A DNA stretch of 64,000 nt from DASREM01 sp035652095 (GTDB taxonomy: Bacteria; Acidobacteriota; Terriglobia; Terriglobales; Acidobacteriaceae). Below the pieces are notes generated by a model. The model saw only the letters and a list, made by a program, of their open reading frames with translations, did not search any database and was not told where the DNA came from. A program made the translations under genes and the position numbers. The stretch is taken from NCBI GenBank assembly GCA_035652095.1, contig DASREM010000055.1, positions 124,001-188,000 of the forward strand, written 5' to 3'. Every line of letters begins with the position of its first letter. The first letter of the stretch is position 1. Positions 26,927 through 35,349 of the stretch are shown piece by piece.

Positions 26927-27658
26927 TCACTTTGCCTTGAACGTGAAGTCCGCGGTTGCCGGCTTGCCGGCTGCGACCGTAACTTTTTGGGTCTGCGTTC
27001 CGTAGGTTTCCTGCCACGCGGTCAAGGTGTAGCTTCCTGGCGGAACTCCCTCGATGGTGTAGGACCCGTTGTTGTCGCTGACGCCAGTCGGCCCTTTCAC
27101 CACGGCCATGTAGCCATGCATCCAGGGGTGAATATTGCACTTCACCGGGATCGCAACCTCTTGGTTGGCCCAGGCAATGTCGAACGGCGGTGCTCCCGGC
27201 GGCTGCGACTTGTTCCATTCCGAATTGTTCTTGGGCTGCGGGTGAATGTTGTGCGAGGTCTGGTCGTCGTTCACGACTTTGAAATGTTGGTTTACGTCCA
27301 GCGCCAGGACATGGGGAATATACTGGCATCCCTTTTGGTCAAAGCTCGGGGTTTGCGAGGGAGTTCCCCCACCACCGTTCAGTCCCTCGGAGATATACAC
27401 CACCACGTTCTGCAAACCGCCGTTCGGCCCGACCACGACGTTTTCCGTAGAAATTGGGTGCCCTTCGTGCTGCTTCTGGCAGGATGGCTCTTTCGACATG
27501 TCAATGGGCCGTTGGTGCGGCGCCGTGCCGTCGAGCTTGATCGTCCCGGTGATCTTTCCTTCCCCCGCTGCGCTAACGTTGCGGCTCAGCATTAAAGTCC
27601 CGGCCGCCACCAGCGCAACTGCCGCTAGTGCCGCTACAAACTTGCATCGCATATTCAT
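26927..27658 (-). CDS. exported cupredoxin (type-1 copper) protein with beta-sandwich C-terminus
   Basis: A 243-residue exported protein. Residues 1-30 are a signal peptide. The copper-site pattern is complete: His136 in TSHNIHP, then C174-NI-H177-PW-M180, with the spacing of plastocyanin-type sites. The C-terminal 60 residues (GSYTIEGVPPGSYTLTAW) match a carboxypeptidase-regulatory-like beta-sandwich. I prefer the ATG at 27658 for its AGGAG; an ATG at 27685 overlaps the preceding stop (ATGA). It lies between the di-heme cytochrome and coxB genes. I infer that it shuttles electrons to CuA. A frameshifted relative lies at 18.3-18.9 kb. Confidence 0.85.
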   Translation of the reverse strand: MNMRCKFVAALAAVALVAAGTLMLSRNVSAAGEGKITGTIKLDGTAPHQRPIDMSKEPSCQKQHEGHPISTENVVVGPNGGLQNVVVYISEGLNGGGGTPSQTPSFDQKGCQYIPHVLALDVNQHFKVVNDDQTSHNIHPQPKNNSEWNKSQPPGAPPFDIAWANQEVAIPVKCNIHPWMHGYMAVVKGPTGVSDNNGSYTIEGVPPGSYTLTAWQETYGTQTQKVTVAAGKPATADFTFKAK

Positions 27659-27681
27659 CGGTTCTTTCTCCTGGTTAGGGC

Positions 27682-28566
27682 TCATTTATTTTCGCTAGGT
27701 TGAGCGGGTGGAGGAGCATTGGGATTGATGGGTTTCAGTCCCAGTTGCTTGGCAATCTCTTTTTCCCTCGTCTTCAAGGGCTGGAGTGTACGCAGGTAAA
27801 ACACTAGGTCCCACGCCTCGTCTGGCTTCACGTTGTCGGCAAAGGAGGGCATCGGCGTACCGTCAAGGCCGGTCATGAAGATTTTGTAAAGGTCCTGGTC
27901 GGTGCTGCCGCACTTAAACCGGGTACCGTCATGGAAGTTAAACGGTTTGATGGGCCGGTTCTGGTCGTCGGTCAGAGTGTCAGCCGAAGGTCCATTGCCG
28001 CGGCCCTCCACGCCATGACACTTCCAGCACTCCAGCCTTTGAAACAGCGCCTGCCCTGCTTTGATACGATCGGCCGTGACTTCAGGTTCGGGCGGAACCT
28101 GGATGGGCGTGCCCGGTTTTTCGTTCACGAATTTCGGCGAGAAGTGCTTGACATAGGCCACCATGTCCACGCGTTCATCGTCGGTTAACGGAATCCACTG
28201 CGGCATGTTGGAGTTCGTGATGCCGCGGCCGATCGTGTTGTACAGGTCCTCGTCGGTTGGCAGCGTGCCGGTCGGCGTAGAGCGGCACTTGAACTGGCCG
28301 AGCGTGAAGTTGCGCGGCTTAGGATCGATCCATTGGGCATTCTCACCTTCACCATCGCCAAAGTCGCCGTGGCAACCCGTGCAGTAGCGGCGATAATTCA
28401 TCTTCGCGTTCTCCGCGTGCCCGGTCTTGCCATGGATACTGCTCTGCATGTTCAGTCGCTGGCTCTCGGTGTACTCGGTTTCCTGGGCGACAGCCCCTGC
28501 TGGCGCCAAGGCGAGGATTACAGCGGCACCAGCGATGAGCGAGATGTTCTGAAGTTTTGTGCGCAT
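27682..28566 (-). CDS. exported di-heme cytochrome c
   Basis: A 294-residue protein with a signal peptide (ISLIAGAAVILALAPAGAVAQ) and two heme c motifs, C62-TG-C-H66 and C180-WK-C-H184, in tandem domains. Met121 (ITNSNMPQW) and a Met in DGTPMPSFAD are likely sixth ligands. The Pro-rich tail has no TM segment, so the protein is probably periplasmic. It sits between the cytochrome-porin and cupredoxin genes, 11 bp from the former. This fits transfer from an outer-membrane donor to the cupredoxin or CuA, an inference from gene order. Confidence 0.9.
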   Translation of the reverse strand: MRTKLQNISLIAGAAVILALAPAGAVAQETEYTESQRLNMQSSIHGKTGHAENAKMNYRRYCTGCHGDFGDGEGENAQWIDPKPRNFTLGQFKCRSTPTGTLPTDEDLYNTIGRGITNSNMPQWIPLTDDERVDMVAYVKHFSPKFVNEKPGTPIQVPPEPEVTADRIKAGQALFQRLECWKCHGVEGRGNGPSADTLTDDQNRPIKPFNFHDGTRFKCGSTDQDLYKIFMTGLDGTPMPSFADNVKPDEAWDLVFYLRTLQPLKTREKEIAKQLGLKPINPNAPPPAQPSENK

Positions 28567-28577
28567 CTGTTTCCTCT

Positions 28578-29912
28578 CTAAAAGTCGAAGTCAAATCCGA
28601 AGAACAGCGTCCCCGAGGTCAGATCGGTGCCTGACACCGGCGAGGTACCGGTCTGACGGATCCAGGAATATTCGTTGTGCCAGGCCAATCCGGTCCGGCT
28701 GGTCATGATCGGATACCACCGGTATCCAATCGTGTAAGCGTCAATATTGCCGAGATCGGAAGGATTCGTGGGCAGCGCCTGCCGGCTCATCCGGATGAAC
28801 TCGGTCCGGCCAAAGGCCACGAATTGAGGGGTGAATGTAAAGTGTGGTTCGACGAAGATGCCGTTCCACGTAGGCGCCCGTGCTCCCGTAGGCAGCAGGC
28901 CGTTTCCGGGAGTCGAGGTGCCGAAATATGCGCTGTCCCAGGCGTGCTGGTAATAGACCGCCACGTCCAGTTTGTTGAAATAGAAGTCGCCGTACACACC
29001 TTCACGATGGAAGGACGCGTTACCCAGGCTCGAGCCCGGAATCGGATCTCCGCCGTTCGTAAGTGAGAAGGTGGGGGCCTGCCCGATGTATGCATAGGCG
29101 CCGACACGCTGCAATCCCAACCCGCCCAGGTCGAACGCTTGCGTGAAGTTGAAGAATCCGCTGTATGAATTCGCATTCACCAGGTCGACGTTGCCGTCAT
29201 TGGAACTGAACAGCGCAGCCGAGGCGCGAGTGTGGTCGTTTGCCGAGTGGCCTTCCCACGCCACCCCCAGTTGATTGTCTCCAATCTGCGCCCACGCGTT
29301 GTTATCGCCCGGCGGCACGAAATGATAGTTCTCGTAAAACCCGCCATTTCCCGAGAGCGACAGGATGCGCTTCTCCGAGATCAGATTGTCGAGTTCGAAT
29401 TTCCCGAACTTTACGTTGAGCCAGGGACTGTGCGCCAGGTTATCGAAGCGGACCCACACCGACTCAAAATGGAAAGCCCCGGTCTCATCCGCGGAAGGGA
29501 CCAGCAGGAACGAAATGTTCTTTTCCAGTGTGCCCGCGGTGAGAATGTCGAGGCCGGATAGATCGAAGCCATGCGCGGTGACTTGCACCTCGCCTGCCCC
29601 GGGTCCGGCTGTCGTGTCCGCCTGCACCTTGTCGGTGCTGTCGCGATGGAAGTTCGGGGTCATACGAAAAGCGACCGGCCAGTATCCGGGATGCTGCCAG
29701 ATCGGAGCATCGCGATCGTTCATGAGTTGATATCCGTTATCTTTGAACCGCCAGCCGAAGTCGTTCAACACCGGCCATGCCACGTGACATGCGGAGCAGC
29801 GCAACCCGTACTTGCGGGCGAACGCTGGGATCGCATTTGCATTGTTTGAAGAACCAACCGCCAGAAACAGCAGTAGAAAGGCGCCCGCCAGACATCTCCG
29901 GGACGAGGTCAT
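28578..29912 (-). CDS. Cyc2-like outer-membrane mono-heme cytochrome-porin
   Basis: A 444-residue protein with a signal peptide ending near ANA-27, then IPAFARKYGLRCSACH (heme motif C39-SA-C42-H43) and VLNDFGWRFKDNGYQL. The remainder alternates hydrophobic and polar residues with many Gly and aromatics and ends in Phe (FGFDFDF), as expected for an outer-membrane beta-barrel. This N-terminal heme plus barrel layout, with the FAR...CxxCH...FG..FK.NGY pattern, matches fused cytochrome-porins such as Cyc2, which moves electrons from extracellular Fe(II). Alternatively it is an unrelated heme-capped porin. It is the first gene after the strong promoter. Confidence 0.75.
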   Translation of the reverse strand: MTSSRRCLAGAFLLLFLAVGSSNNANAIPAFARKYGLRCSACHVAWPVLNDFGWRFKDNGYQLMNDRDAPIWQHPGYWPVAFRMTPNFHRDSTDKVQADTTAGPGAGEVQVTAHGFDLSGLDILTAGTLEKNISFLLVPSADETGAFHFESVWVRFDNLAHSPWLNVKFGKFELDNLISEKRILSLSGNGGFYENYHFVPPGDNNAWAQIGDNQLGVAWEGHSANDHTRASAALFSSNDGNVDLVNANSYSGFFNFTQAFDLGGLGLQRVGAYAYIGQAPTFSLTNGGDPIPGSSLGNASFHREGVYGDFYFNKLDVAVYYQHAWDSAYFGTSTPGNGLLPTGARAPTWNGIFVEPHFTFTPQFVAFGRTEFIRMSRQALPTNPSDLGNIDAYTIGYRWYPIMTSRTGLAWHNEYSWIRQTGTSPVSGTDLTSGTLFFGFDFDF

Positions 29913-29973
29913 GCGCAGTCCTCCTGGTTTTTAACCCAAGAAAAAATACGGTGACAAGACGAACGCACCCCAC

Positions 29974-29993
29974 AAGTGCGTGCGGACGCACTT
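29974..29993. promoter_or_regulatory. palindrome over the start-site region of the oxidase operon
   Basis: AAGTGCGT-GCGG-ACGCACTT has perfect 8-bp arms with a 4-bp centre. It overlaps the last bases of the predicted -10 box and extends to about +15, a typical repressor position. With a TetR gene directly upstream, it is a candidate operator. It could instead form a leader hairpin. Confidence 0.5.
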
Positions 29994-30020
29994 TATATCT
30001 CTTCGTTATACGAGAGTCAA
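29992..30020 (-). promoter_or_regulatory. near-consensus sigma70 promoter of the cytochrome operon
   Basis: On the minus strand TTGACT (30015-30020) and TATAAA (29992-29997) are separated by exactly 17 bp. It drives transcription towards the cytochrome-porin gene, with a leader of about 75 nt. The gene's Shine-Dalgarno (AGGAGG) is just before its ATG at 29912. Confidence 0.7.
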
Positions 30021-30044
30021 GAGAAAATCTGTTGAGTACTTAAA

Positions 30045-30060
30045 GAATGAACGCTTATTC
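30045..30060. promoter_or_regulatory. second palindrome upstream of the -35 box
   Basis: GAATGAACGCTTATTC is an imperfect palindrome (GAATnAnCGnTnATTC) 24 bp upstream of the -35 box and 22 bp downstream of the TetR stop codon. Its form resembles known TetR/AcrR-family operators with GAATGA-type half sites. At this distance it would fit activation or cooperative binding rather than simple blocking. Confidence 0.4.
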
Positions 30061-30082
30061 AGATTGGGACGCGAATTGGCTC

Positions 30083-30763
30083 TTACAGCGCACGCACCAT
30101 CAACGTTGCCATCGTCTCGGCCATTCGCCGGGCCCGGGCGCGATCGTGCCCCAAGCTTACCGGCCGCATGAAGCCGAACATGAACCCGACTACACCCACG
30201 AAATGCGCCAGCGCATCCAGTTCAGCCTTTGAAAAATTTCTACAGGCTTTGTACTTCCGCAACCGTTCTCGGATCAGCCGTGCCCTCTGCAGCGGGCCGA
30301 TGCGCGAAATCCGATCGGCGAGACCGGGATCGACGAACAGCCGCGGAATGATTACCCGGAAAAACTCCCGGTCCTCCCACATGCGCGTGAGTTCGAAGTC
30401 GACCAATTGTCTGATCTCTTCCTGCACAGTGGCAGCAGCTTTCAGCCCATGGGTAAGATCTTGGACTTCCTGGGATGCGCGAGATTCGACGATGGCCAGC
30501 AGCAGGCCGGCCTTGCCTTGGAAGTAACGGTGGATCAGCCCCTCCGCACAACCCGCTTCCGCCGCGATTTCCCGGGTGGTCGTGGATTCAAATCCACGGC
30601 TCGCGAATAGTCTGCTCGCAGCGGCAATCAGCGCACGCTCACGTGCGGCACGATTTCTCTTCTTCTTACCGGTCGGGGAGCCTTTTGGTGTGATTGCAGT
30701 GCCCCTGCTCTGAAATGTCTCGACGAGACGTTTTTCAAAACTCGGCAGTATACGACGATGCAT
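30083..30763 (-). CDS. TetR/AcrR family transcriptional regulator
   Basis: A 226-residue regulator. After a Lys/Arg-rich N-terminal tail (KKKRNRAARERAL) comes the TetR helix-turn-helix (about residues 40-85) with FASRGFESTTTREIAAEAGCAEGLIHRYFQGK. The ligand domain follows. The ATG at 30763 is one choice; the frame is open to 30856. It is encoded just upstream of the cytochrome oxidase operon on the same strand, and two palindromes lie between them. It is therefore the natural candidate to control that operon. The ligand is unknown. Confidence 0.88.
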   Translation of the reverse strand: MHRRILPSFEKRLVETFQSRGTAITPKGSPTGKKKRNRAARERALIAAASRLFASRGFESTTTREIAAEAGCAEGLIHRYFQGKAGLLLAIVESRASQEVQDLTHGLKAAATVQEEIRQLVDFELTRMWEDREFFRVIIPRLFVDPGLADRISRIGPLQRARLIRERLRKYKACRNFSKAELDALAHFVGVVGFMFGFMRPVSLGHDRARARRMAETMATLMVRAL

Positions 30764-30896
30764 CGCCCGGAAGAAAGATAGGTGATTGAATCCGAATGCG
30801 ATTACCCTGTTGACAAGATTATCCGTAGACGACAACGCCGCGAAGGAAAAGGGCACGACAAGGATGCGTGCCCCTGGACGAAAGCCGCACCCGCTT

Positions 30897-31427
30897 CTAT
30901 TTCACGCCCTTGGCAGGATCCCACGACCCCTGCTCCTTGCGGACGTAAATGATCTGGCCGACGTGGTAGGCATTGTGCGTACCGATGTGGGCGATGGTCG
31001 AGGCCCAGGTGCTCAACTTGGCGTCGTCGGCCTGTTCCACTGCCTTTTCCAACGCAACCATGACCTCGTCAAGCTGTTTGACCGTCGCGGCCCAACTCTT
31101 GGCGTCGAAGTTGTTGAAGGTTTCCTCGTTGTTTCCGCTGAACTTGGCAGGCTGTTCGCCCTTAAACTTCGCCAATTCCTGCTGGTTCCAGAACACCAGG
31201 TGATAGGCCAGCTGACCCACCGAGTGGTTCCCTTTCCCGTCAGTCCACTTCGCCTGTTCGGGTGTGAGGCCTTCGACGGCTATGTTCGCGGGAACAAACC
31301 AATCTTTGTTGTTATGGGTAGTCTTCAGCTGTTCAAGCAGGACTTCTCTGAGCGTCATCGGCTTTTGTTCTTCAGCATGGGCCAGGAATGACAGCGCGAG
31401 AAAGAGAAATACCAATATTCGTTTCAT
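30897..31427 (-). CDS. exported DinB-like protein
   Basis: A 176-residue four-helix bundle protein of the DinB/YfiT type, with metal-binding His candidates in HSVGQLAYHL, and in HIGTHNAYHVGQI near the C-terminus. Unlike typical cytosolic DinB proteins it starts with a clean signal peptide (MKRILVFLFLALSFLAHA), so it should act outside the cytoplasm. Such secreted DinB proteins are common in Acidobacteriota. Substrate and function are unknown. It ends 134 bp upstream of the TetR start on the same strand. Confidence 0.85.
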   Translation of the reverse strand: MKRILVFLFLALSFLAHAEEQKPMTLREVLLEQLKTTHNNKDWFVPANIAVEGLTPEQAKWTDGKGNHSVGQLAYHLVFWNQQELAKFKGEQPAKFSGNNEETFNNFDAKSWAATVKQLDEVMVALEKAVEQADDAKLSTWASTIAHIGTHNAYHVGQIIYVRKEQGSWDPAKGVK

Positions 31428-31668
31428 TCAGGGTGAGCCTCTCTGTGGATTATCAGCCGACCGTCAGACGAGCTTCGGCCATCGAGTGAGATTAGACGAA
31501 AGCAGTCGGCGAGGGATAGCAAAAGAAATCGGGTGCGAATCCAGCCCTCCGGAGAGATAGGAGGCGTCTATTTGAGATCTGCGCTCGGTCACCGTCTGGG
31601 GTACAATTTCGAACCACTCGCTTCGCGCCCGCCCACAGAATGGCAGCGGAGCATTCTGGATTCGTTTC

Positions 31669-33156
31669 ATGAATGTCCTTTTACTTTCCATGCCGGACTC
31701 CTTCGAGCACTTGCCGGCGGTTGCCATTCGCATGCCCAATGGGGCGCTCACGTCGCTGGCTGGAAACGTGGATCCGCACCACCGTGTAGCTGTCGCAGAC
31801 TTGATCCTGGTTCAACGCCGGGTCCGAGAGACCGTCACCCGGCTGGTGCGCGAGCTCGATCCGCAAGTGGTTGGGCTTTCTATCATGACTTTTCAGCGGC
31901 GTACCGCCGCTCGCCTCATCGAACTGGTCCGCGATCTCCGGCCGGGAGTGAAGATCGTCGTTGGAGGATACGACCCTAGCCTTGCTCCCGAAGCCTACGA
32001 GCGAATGAACGTGGATTACCTGGTGCGCAGCGAAGGGGAAGTCACGTTCCGCGAACTGCTGCGCGCAATCGAGCAGGGATCGCGCCTTGACCAAATCCAG
32101 GGCCTTTCCTGCCGGGAAGGCGAAACCTGGGTGCACAATCCGGACCGGCCGCCGCACCGGCTGGAAGACACTGAGATCCGCCCGCCGAACCGCGACGCGC
32201 GCGTGCTCAAGGGATACACCCTGCTTGGTCGGCAGGTGGACGTAATTGAGACCTCTCGCGGCTGTACCTACGATTGCAGCTTCTGCTCCATCATTGAGAT
32301 GCGAGGTCGGAATTTCCACACCTACTCTTTCGAGCGCGTGCTGGCCGACATCCGCGATGCCCGCGACCACGGGGCTCAAACCATTTTCCTGGTGGACGAC
32401 AACATTACGCTGAACGTCCGCCGTTTCGAAGCCTTGTGCCAAGCGATCATCGCCGCGGGTCTGAACAAGCTCGATTATTTTGTACAGGCCATGACCTCCG
32501 CCATCGCGAACCACGGCGAAACCCTGGCCCCGCTGATGCGTCGTGCCGGATTCCGCTACGTTTTTCTTGGGATCGAGAACATCCTCGAAGGCGACCTCGA
32601 ATTTCTGCGCGCCTCGGCTAAGAATACGGAGCGCACGAACGGCCAAAGTACCGGTAACGCCACTCTCAAAGCCATCGATTATCTGCACCGCAACCAGATG
32701 TATGTGGTCGGTGGGTTGATCGTGGGCAACCCTGGCGATACTCGCGAGTCGATCGAAGCCAACCTTGAATTCGCACGCCGTCACGTAGACTGGCCCTACA
32801 TTCAGCACCCGACACCGTATCCGCGCACCCCCATGACCAAGACGTTCCGAGCCCAGGGCTTGATCATGAGCGACGAGTTGGAGGAATACGATGGCACAAC
32901 CGCGGTGACACGCACCGAGCACCTGCCGGCCGAGGAAGTGGAATTCATGCGCTGGAAGGCCGAGCGCTGGATGAAGGTGAATCACATGCCGGTTGCGTTC
33001 CGGCACGATCCAGGATTCGTCCTGTTCCAGGGGTGGAAGATGTTTGCCCACACCTTCCGCGGAAGCTCGATCCGTTCCGCTCTTGGACTGGAGAGCGAGA
33101 AGAAAGTGTTTGAGAGGTACCGGGCGATTCGGCGGGCCGAGCGCGAGTACGTCTGA
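31669..33156 (+). CDS. B12-binding-domain radical SAM protein
   Basis: A 495-residue protein with an N-terminal cobalamin-binding-like domain (residues 1-150; VVGLSIMTFQRRTA and IVVGGYDPSLAPE) and a radical SAM core (about 190-400) with C-TYD-C-SF-C near residue 203. The EGDLEFLRAS and NPGDTRESIEANLEFARRH segments also fit the family. The C-terminus (400-495) is unassigned. Members methylate unactivated carbons or do other radical chemistry in specialised metabolism; the substrate is not evident. The antisense frame of the same length is an artefact. No RBS-strengthened alternative start is seen. Confidence 0.9.
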   Translation: MNVLLLSMPDSFEHLPAVAIRMPNGALTSLAGNVDPHHRVAVADLILVQRRVRETVTRLVRELDPQVVGLSIMTFQRRTAARLIELVRDLRPGVKIVVGGYDPSLAPEAYERMNVDYLVRSEGEVTFRELLRAIEQGSRLDQIQGLSCREGETWVHNPDRPPHRLEDTEIRPPNRDARVLKGYTLLGRQVDVIETSRGCTYDCSFCSIIEMRGRNFHTYSFERVLADIRDARDHGAQTIFLVDDNITLNVRRFEALCQAIIAAGLNKLDYFVQAMTSAIANHGETLAPLMRRAGFRYVFLGIENILEGDLEFLRASAKNTERTNGQSTGNATLKAIDYLHRNQMYVVGGLIVGNPGDTRESIEANLEFARRHVDWPYIQHPTPYPRTPMTKTFRAQGLIMSDELEEYDGTTAVTRTEHLPAEEVEFMRWKAERWMKVNHMPVAFRHDPGFVLFQGWKMFAHTFRGSSIRSALGLESEKKVFERYRAIRRAEREYV

Positions 33157-33188
33157 GCCCGTTTTCAATCCTCTATATGGAAGATGGT

Positions 33189-33286
33189 TGGCGGAAGCGA
33201 GTGGGAGTCGAACCCACCGGCGACGGGAAAACCCGCCGCCCGCCGGTTTTGAAGACCGGGATGATCACCGGACCACATGCGCTTCC
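33189..33286 (-). tRNA. selC: tRNA-Sec (anticodon UCA)
   Basis: The minus strand folds as a selenocysteine tRNA. There is a GGAAGCG/CGCTTCC acceptor pairing, a 6-bp D stem (GTGGTC/GATCAT) with a 4-nt loop, an anticodon stem CCGGT/ACCGG with loop CTTCAAA (anticodon TCA), and a variable arm with a 9-bp stem around TTTT. The T arm is GTGGG-TTCGACT-CCCAC, and CCA is encoded (33189-33191). The 98-nt length and long arm are Sec hallmarks. The acceptor has one extra mismatched C-U pair next to the T stem. It implies that the genome encodes selenoproteins; none is obvious here. Confidence 0.9.
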
Positions 33287-33327
33287 GAATTGTGACGGAA
33301 ATCAAAACGCTTTAAGCGAGGGAGAAA

Positions 33328-33353
33328 GAGGGCGAGCATGGTGTCCCGCCCTC
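33328..33353 (-). terminator. hairpin after the peroxiredoxin gene, terminator-like
   Basis: GAGGGCG (33328-33334) and CGCCCTC (33347-33353) are perfect complements with a 12-nt loop. On the minus strand TTTCTCC follows, a moderate U-tract, 11 bp after the peroxiredoxin stop. It separates that gene from selC downstream. Confidence 0.5.
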
Positions 33354-33363
33354 ATACATTCCA

Positions 33364-34047
33364 CTAGTCTGCGGCCGCTGCCAGTTTCTTGCGTGTAAGG
33401 TACCAGTCGGTCACTTCCAGGTCGGCGCCGCCGGCGGCGCGCTTCTCGGCATCGGCCTGGGTAATCGGCGCGGGAACGATCACGTGGTCGCCCGGACGCC
33501 AATTGGCCGGCGTCGCACATGCGTTCGCGTCCGCCGTCTGCATCGCATCCACCGCGCGCAGCAGTTCGTCAATATTTCGCCCCAGCGAGAGGGGGTAGTA
33601 CAGCAACGCGCGAATCGTGTGCTTGGGGTCGATGAAAAATACCGCGCGCACCGCCGCGGTATCGCTCACCGCCTCGTGCACCATGCCGAAGGCGCGCGCC
33701 ACTTTCTGGTCCAGGTCCGCTATGACCGGAAAAGGAATTTTCACTTTGAAGTTGTTCTCGATGTTCCGCACCCAGGCAATGTGCGAGTACACGCTGTCAA
33801 TCGAATTTCCGATCAGTTGTACGTTGCGCTTTTCGAACTCGGAATTGTGCCGCGCAAATTCGACAAATTCCGTGGTACAGACCGGCGTGAAATCGGCAGG
33901 GTGCGAGAACAGCAGGACCCACTTCCCTTTCGAAGTGTAGTCGCTTAACCGGATCATGCCGTGTGTAGACTTGGCCTGAAAATCAGGAGCCGGCTCGTTA
34001 ATGCGCGGAATCCTGGGTTCAGAAACGGTAGCGGTGTCAGTGCTCAT
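33364..34047 (-). CDS. 1-Cys type peroxiredoxin (Prx6/AhpC-TSA family)
   Basis: A 227-residue peroxiredoxin from the ATG at 34047, preceded by GAGGAGAAT as Shine-Dalgarno. The active-site motif HPADFTPVCTTEF holds the peroxidatic Cys57. The C-terminal half (ATPANWRPGDHVIVP) is the extended Prx6-type domain. A further Cys is in NACATPANW near the end. It reduces peroxides, using an external thiol. The gene lies between the Sec tRNA and PhzF; no reductase is nearby. Length and motifs are normal. Confidence 0.92.
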   Translation of the reverse strand: MSTDTATVSEPRIPRINEPAPDFQAKSTHGMIRLSDYTSKGKWVLLFSHPADFTPVCTTEFVEFARHNSEFEKRNVQLIGNSIDSVYSHIAWVRNIENNFKVKIPFPVIADLDQKVARAFGMVHEAVSDTAAVRAVFFIDPKHTIRALLYYPLSLGRNIDELLRAVDAMQTADANACATPANWRPGDHVIVPAPITQADAEKRAAGGADLEVTDWYLTRKKLAAAAD

Positions 34048-34264
34048 AGATATTCTCCTCGATGGCTGGTCTTTTCTTCTTTGTTCCACTCTCTGGAATG
34101 AGGACCCGCCGGAGCCTTCACAACGAGGCAGGTTCAACGATCTCTTGCGTCACCAATCCATCCAACAAGACGTCGTATCACAATACGTGATGCGCGCGAA
34201 CTACGCCTTGTAGGATAAGGTTCTGAGTGATCGCAGTCAAACCAATCGGCTAGAATACCTTGCT

Positions 34265-35170
34265 ATGTCACAGCCAAATCGGACGCTTCCTTTCGTGCAG
34301 TTCGATGTGTTCACCAGTCGCGCCTTCGAAGGCAACTCCCTGGCAATTTTCCCCGATTCAACTGGACTCACCGGCGAGCAGATGCAGACGCTCGCCAAGG
34401 AAATGAATTTGTCGGAGACCACTTTTATCGAGCGCAGAGATCCGGCGATCGAGCGTGAGCGTGGTATCAAAGTCCGGATTTTCACGGTGTCCGAGGAGTT
34501 GCCGTTCGCGGGACATCCCACGCTGGGTACTGCATTCCACCTTCGCGGAAACAGCAAGGCCGCGCAGATCGTGTTGGACCTGAAAGCTGGAAAAGTCCCG
34601 GTGCAGTTTGAAGACAAACCTGGCGAAAGCGCTTTTGGCGAGATGACGCAGTTGAATCCCACGTTCGGCACGCCGCACGATCGAGAAGCAGTGGTGCGCG
34701 CAGCCAATCTTCGCGACGGCGACATTGATCCGTCTCTCCCCATCCAGACCGTTTCCACGGGTGTGCCGTTTACCATCGTGCCCTTGCGCGGCCTGGAGAC
34801 CGCGCGCAATCTCAACATCGATCTTCGCAGCTCAGCGCAGTACCTGGAACGCACAGGCGGAAAGTTCTTCTACTTCGTCACCCGGGAGGTGACTCAACCC
34901 GACGCCCGCCTGCACGCGCGCATGCTTTTTTACAACGGAGAAGATCCCGCCACCGGGTCCGCGGCAGGCTGCGCCGCAGCCTGGATGGTCGCGCATAACG
35001 TTGCCAGGCCGGACGAACGCGTCATCATTGAGCAGGGCCTGGAAATGTCGCGGCCCAGCCGGATTTTCGTGCGCGCTTCGCGACAGCATGACCGAGTAGT
35101 TAATGTTCGCGTAGGCGGCAATGCGGTCGAGGTATTGCGGGGAGAAGTTCTCTGGTCCCAAGCTGATTGA
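34265..35170 (+). CDS. PhzF family isomerase/epimerase
   Basis: A 301-residue PhzF-fold protein (two diaminopimelate-epimerase-like domains). It contains VQFDVFTSRAFEGNSLAIF, the catalytic Glu in LSETTFI, the VRIFTVSEELPFAGHPTLG signature with the His region, and DPATGSAAGCAAAW near residue 230. PhzF itself converts a dihydrohydroxyanthranilate in phenazine synthesis, but most homologs act on other, undefined substrates. No other phenazine genes are present here, so that pathway is not supported. It starts at the ATG at 34265; a possible -10 TAGAAT lies just upstream. Confidence 0.88.
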   Translation: MSQPNRTLPFVQFDVFTSRAFEGNSLAIFPDSTGLTGEQMQTLAKEMNLSETTFIERRDPAIERERGIKVRIFTVSEELPFAGHPTLGTAFHLRGNSKAAQIVLDLKAGKVPVQFEDKPGESAFGEMTQLNPTFGTPHDREAVVRAANLRDGDIDPSLPIQTVSTGVPFTIVPLRGLETARNLNIDLRSSAQYLERTGGKFFYFVTREVTQPDARLHARMLFYNGEDPATGSAAGCAAAWMVAHNVARPDERVIIEQGLEMSRPSRIFVRASRQHDRVVNVRVGGNAVEVLRGEVLWSQAD

Positions 35171-35349
35171 TTCGCATCGCGCTCCGCGCACAGGCACACA
35201 CCGGCAAAAAATTCAATGATGCCAACTTGCCATTAGCATTCGTGACACTTTACACGGCTGATCTGAAGACGTAGGATGCAGTTCGCTCCGTGGTTCAAAT
35301 CAAAAAAATAATCAATCAGAGGACGCGGCGCTACCACGATTGAATTGAC

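Noticed and set aside
31681..33168. 495-residue frame antisense to the radical SAM gene
   Set aside because: It is exactly opposite a gene with clear catalytic motifs, has no family signature of its own, and arises from the GC-rich codon pattern.
33177..33398. Short plus-strand frame over the Sec tRNA
   Set aside because: It overlaps the tRNA structure and has no homology cues; the stretch is an RNA gene.
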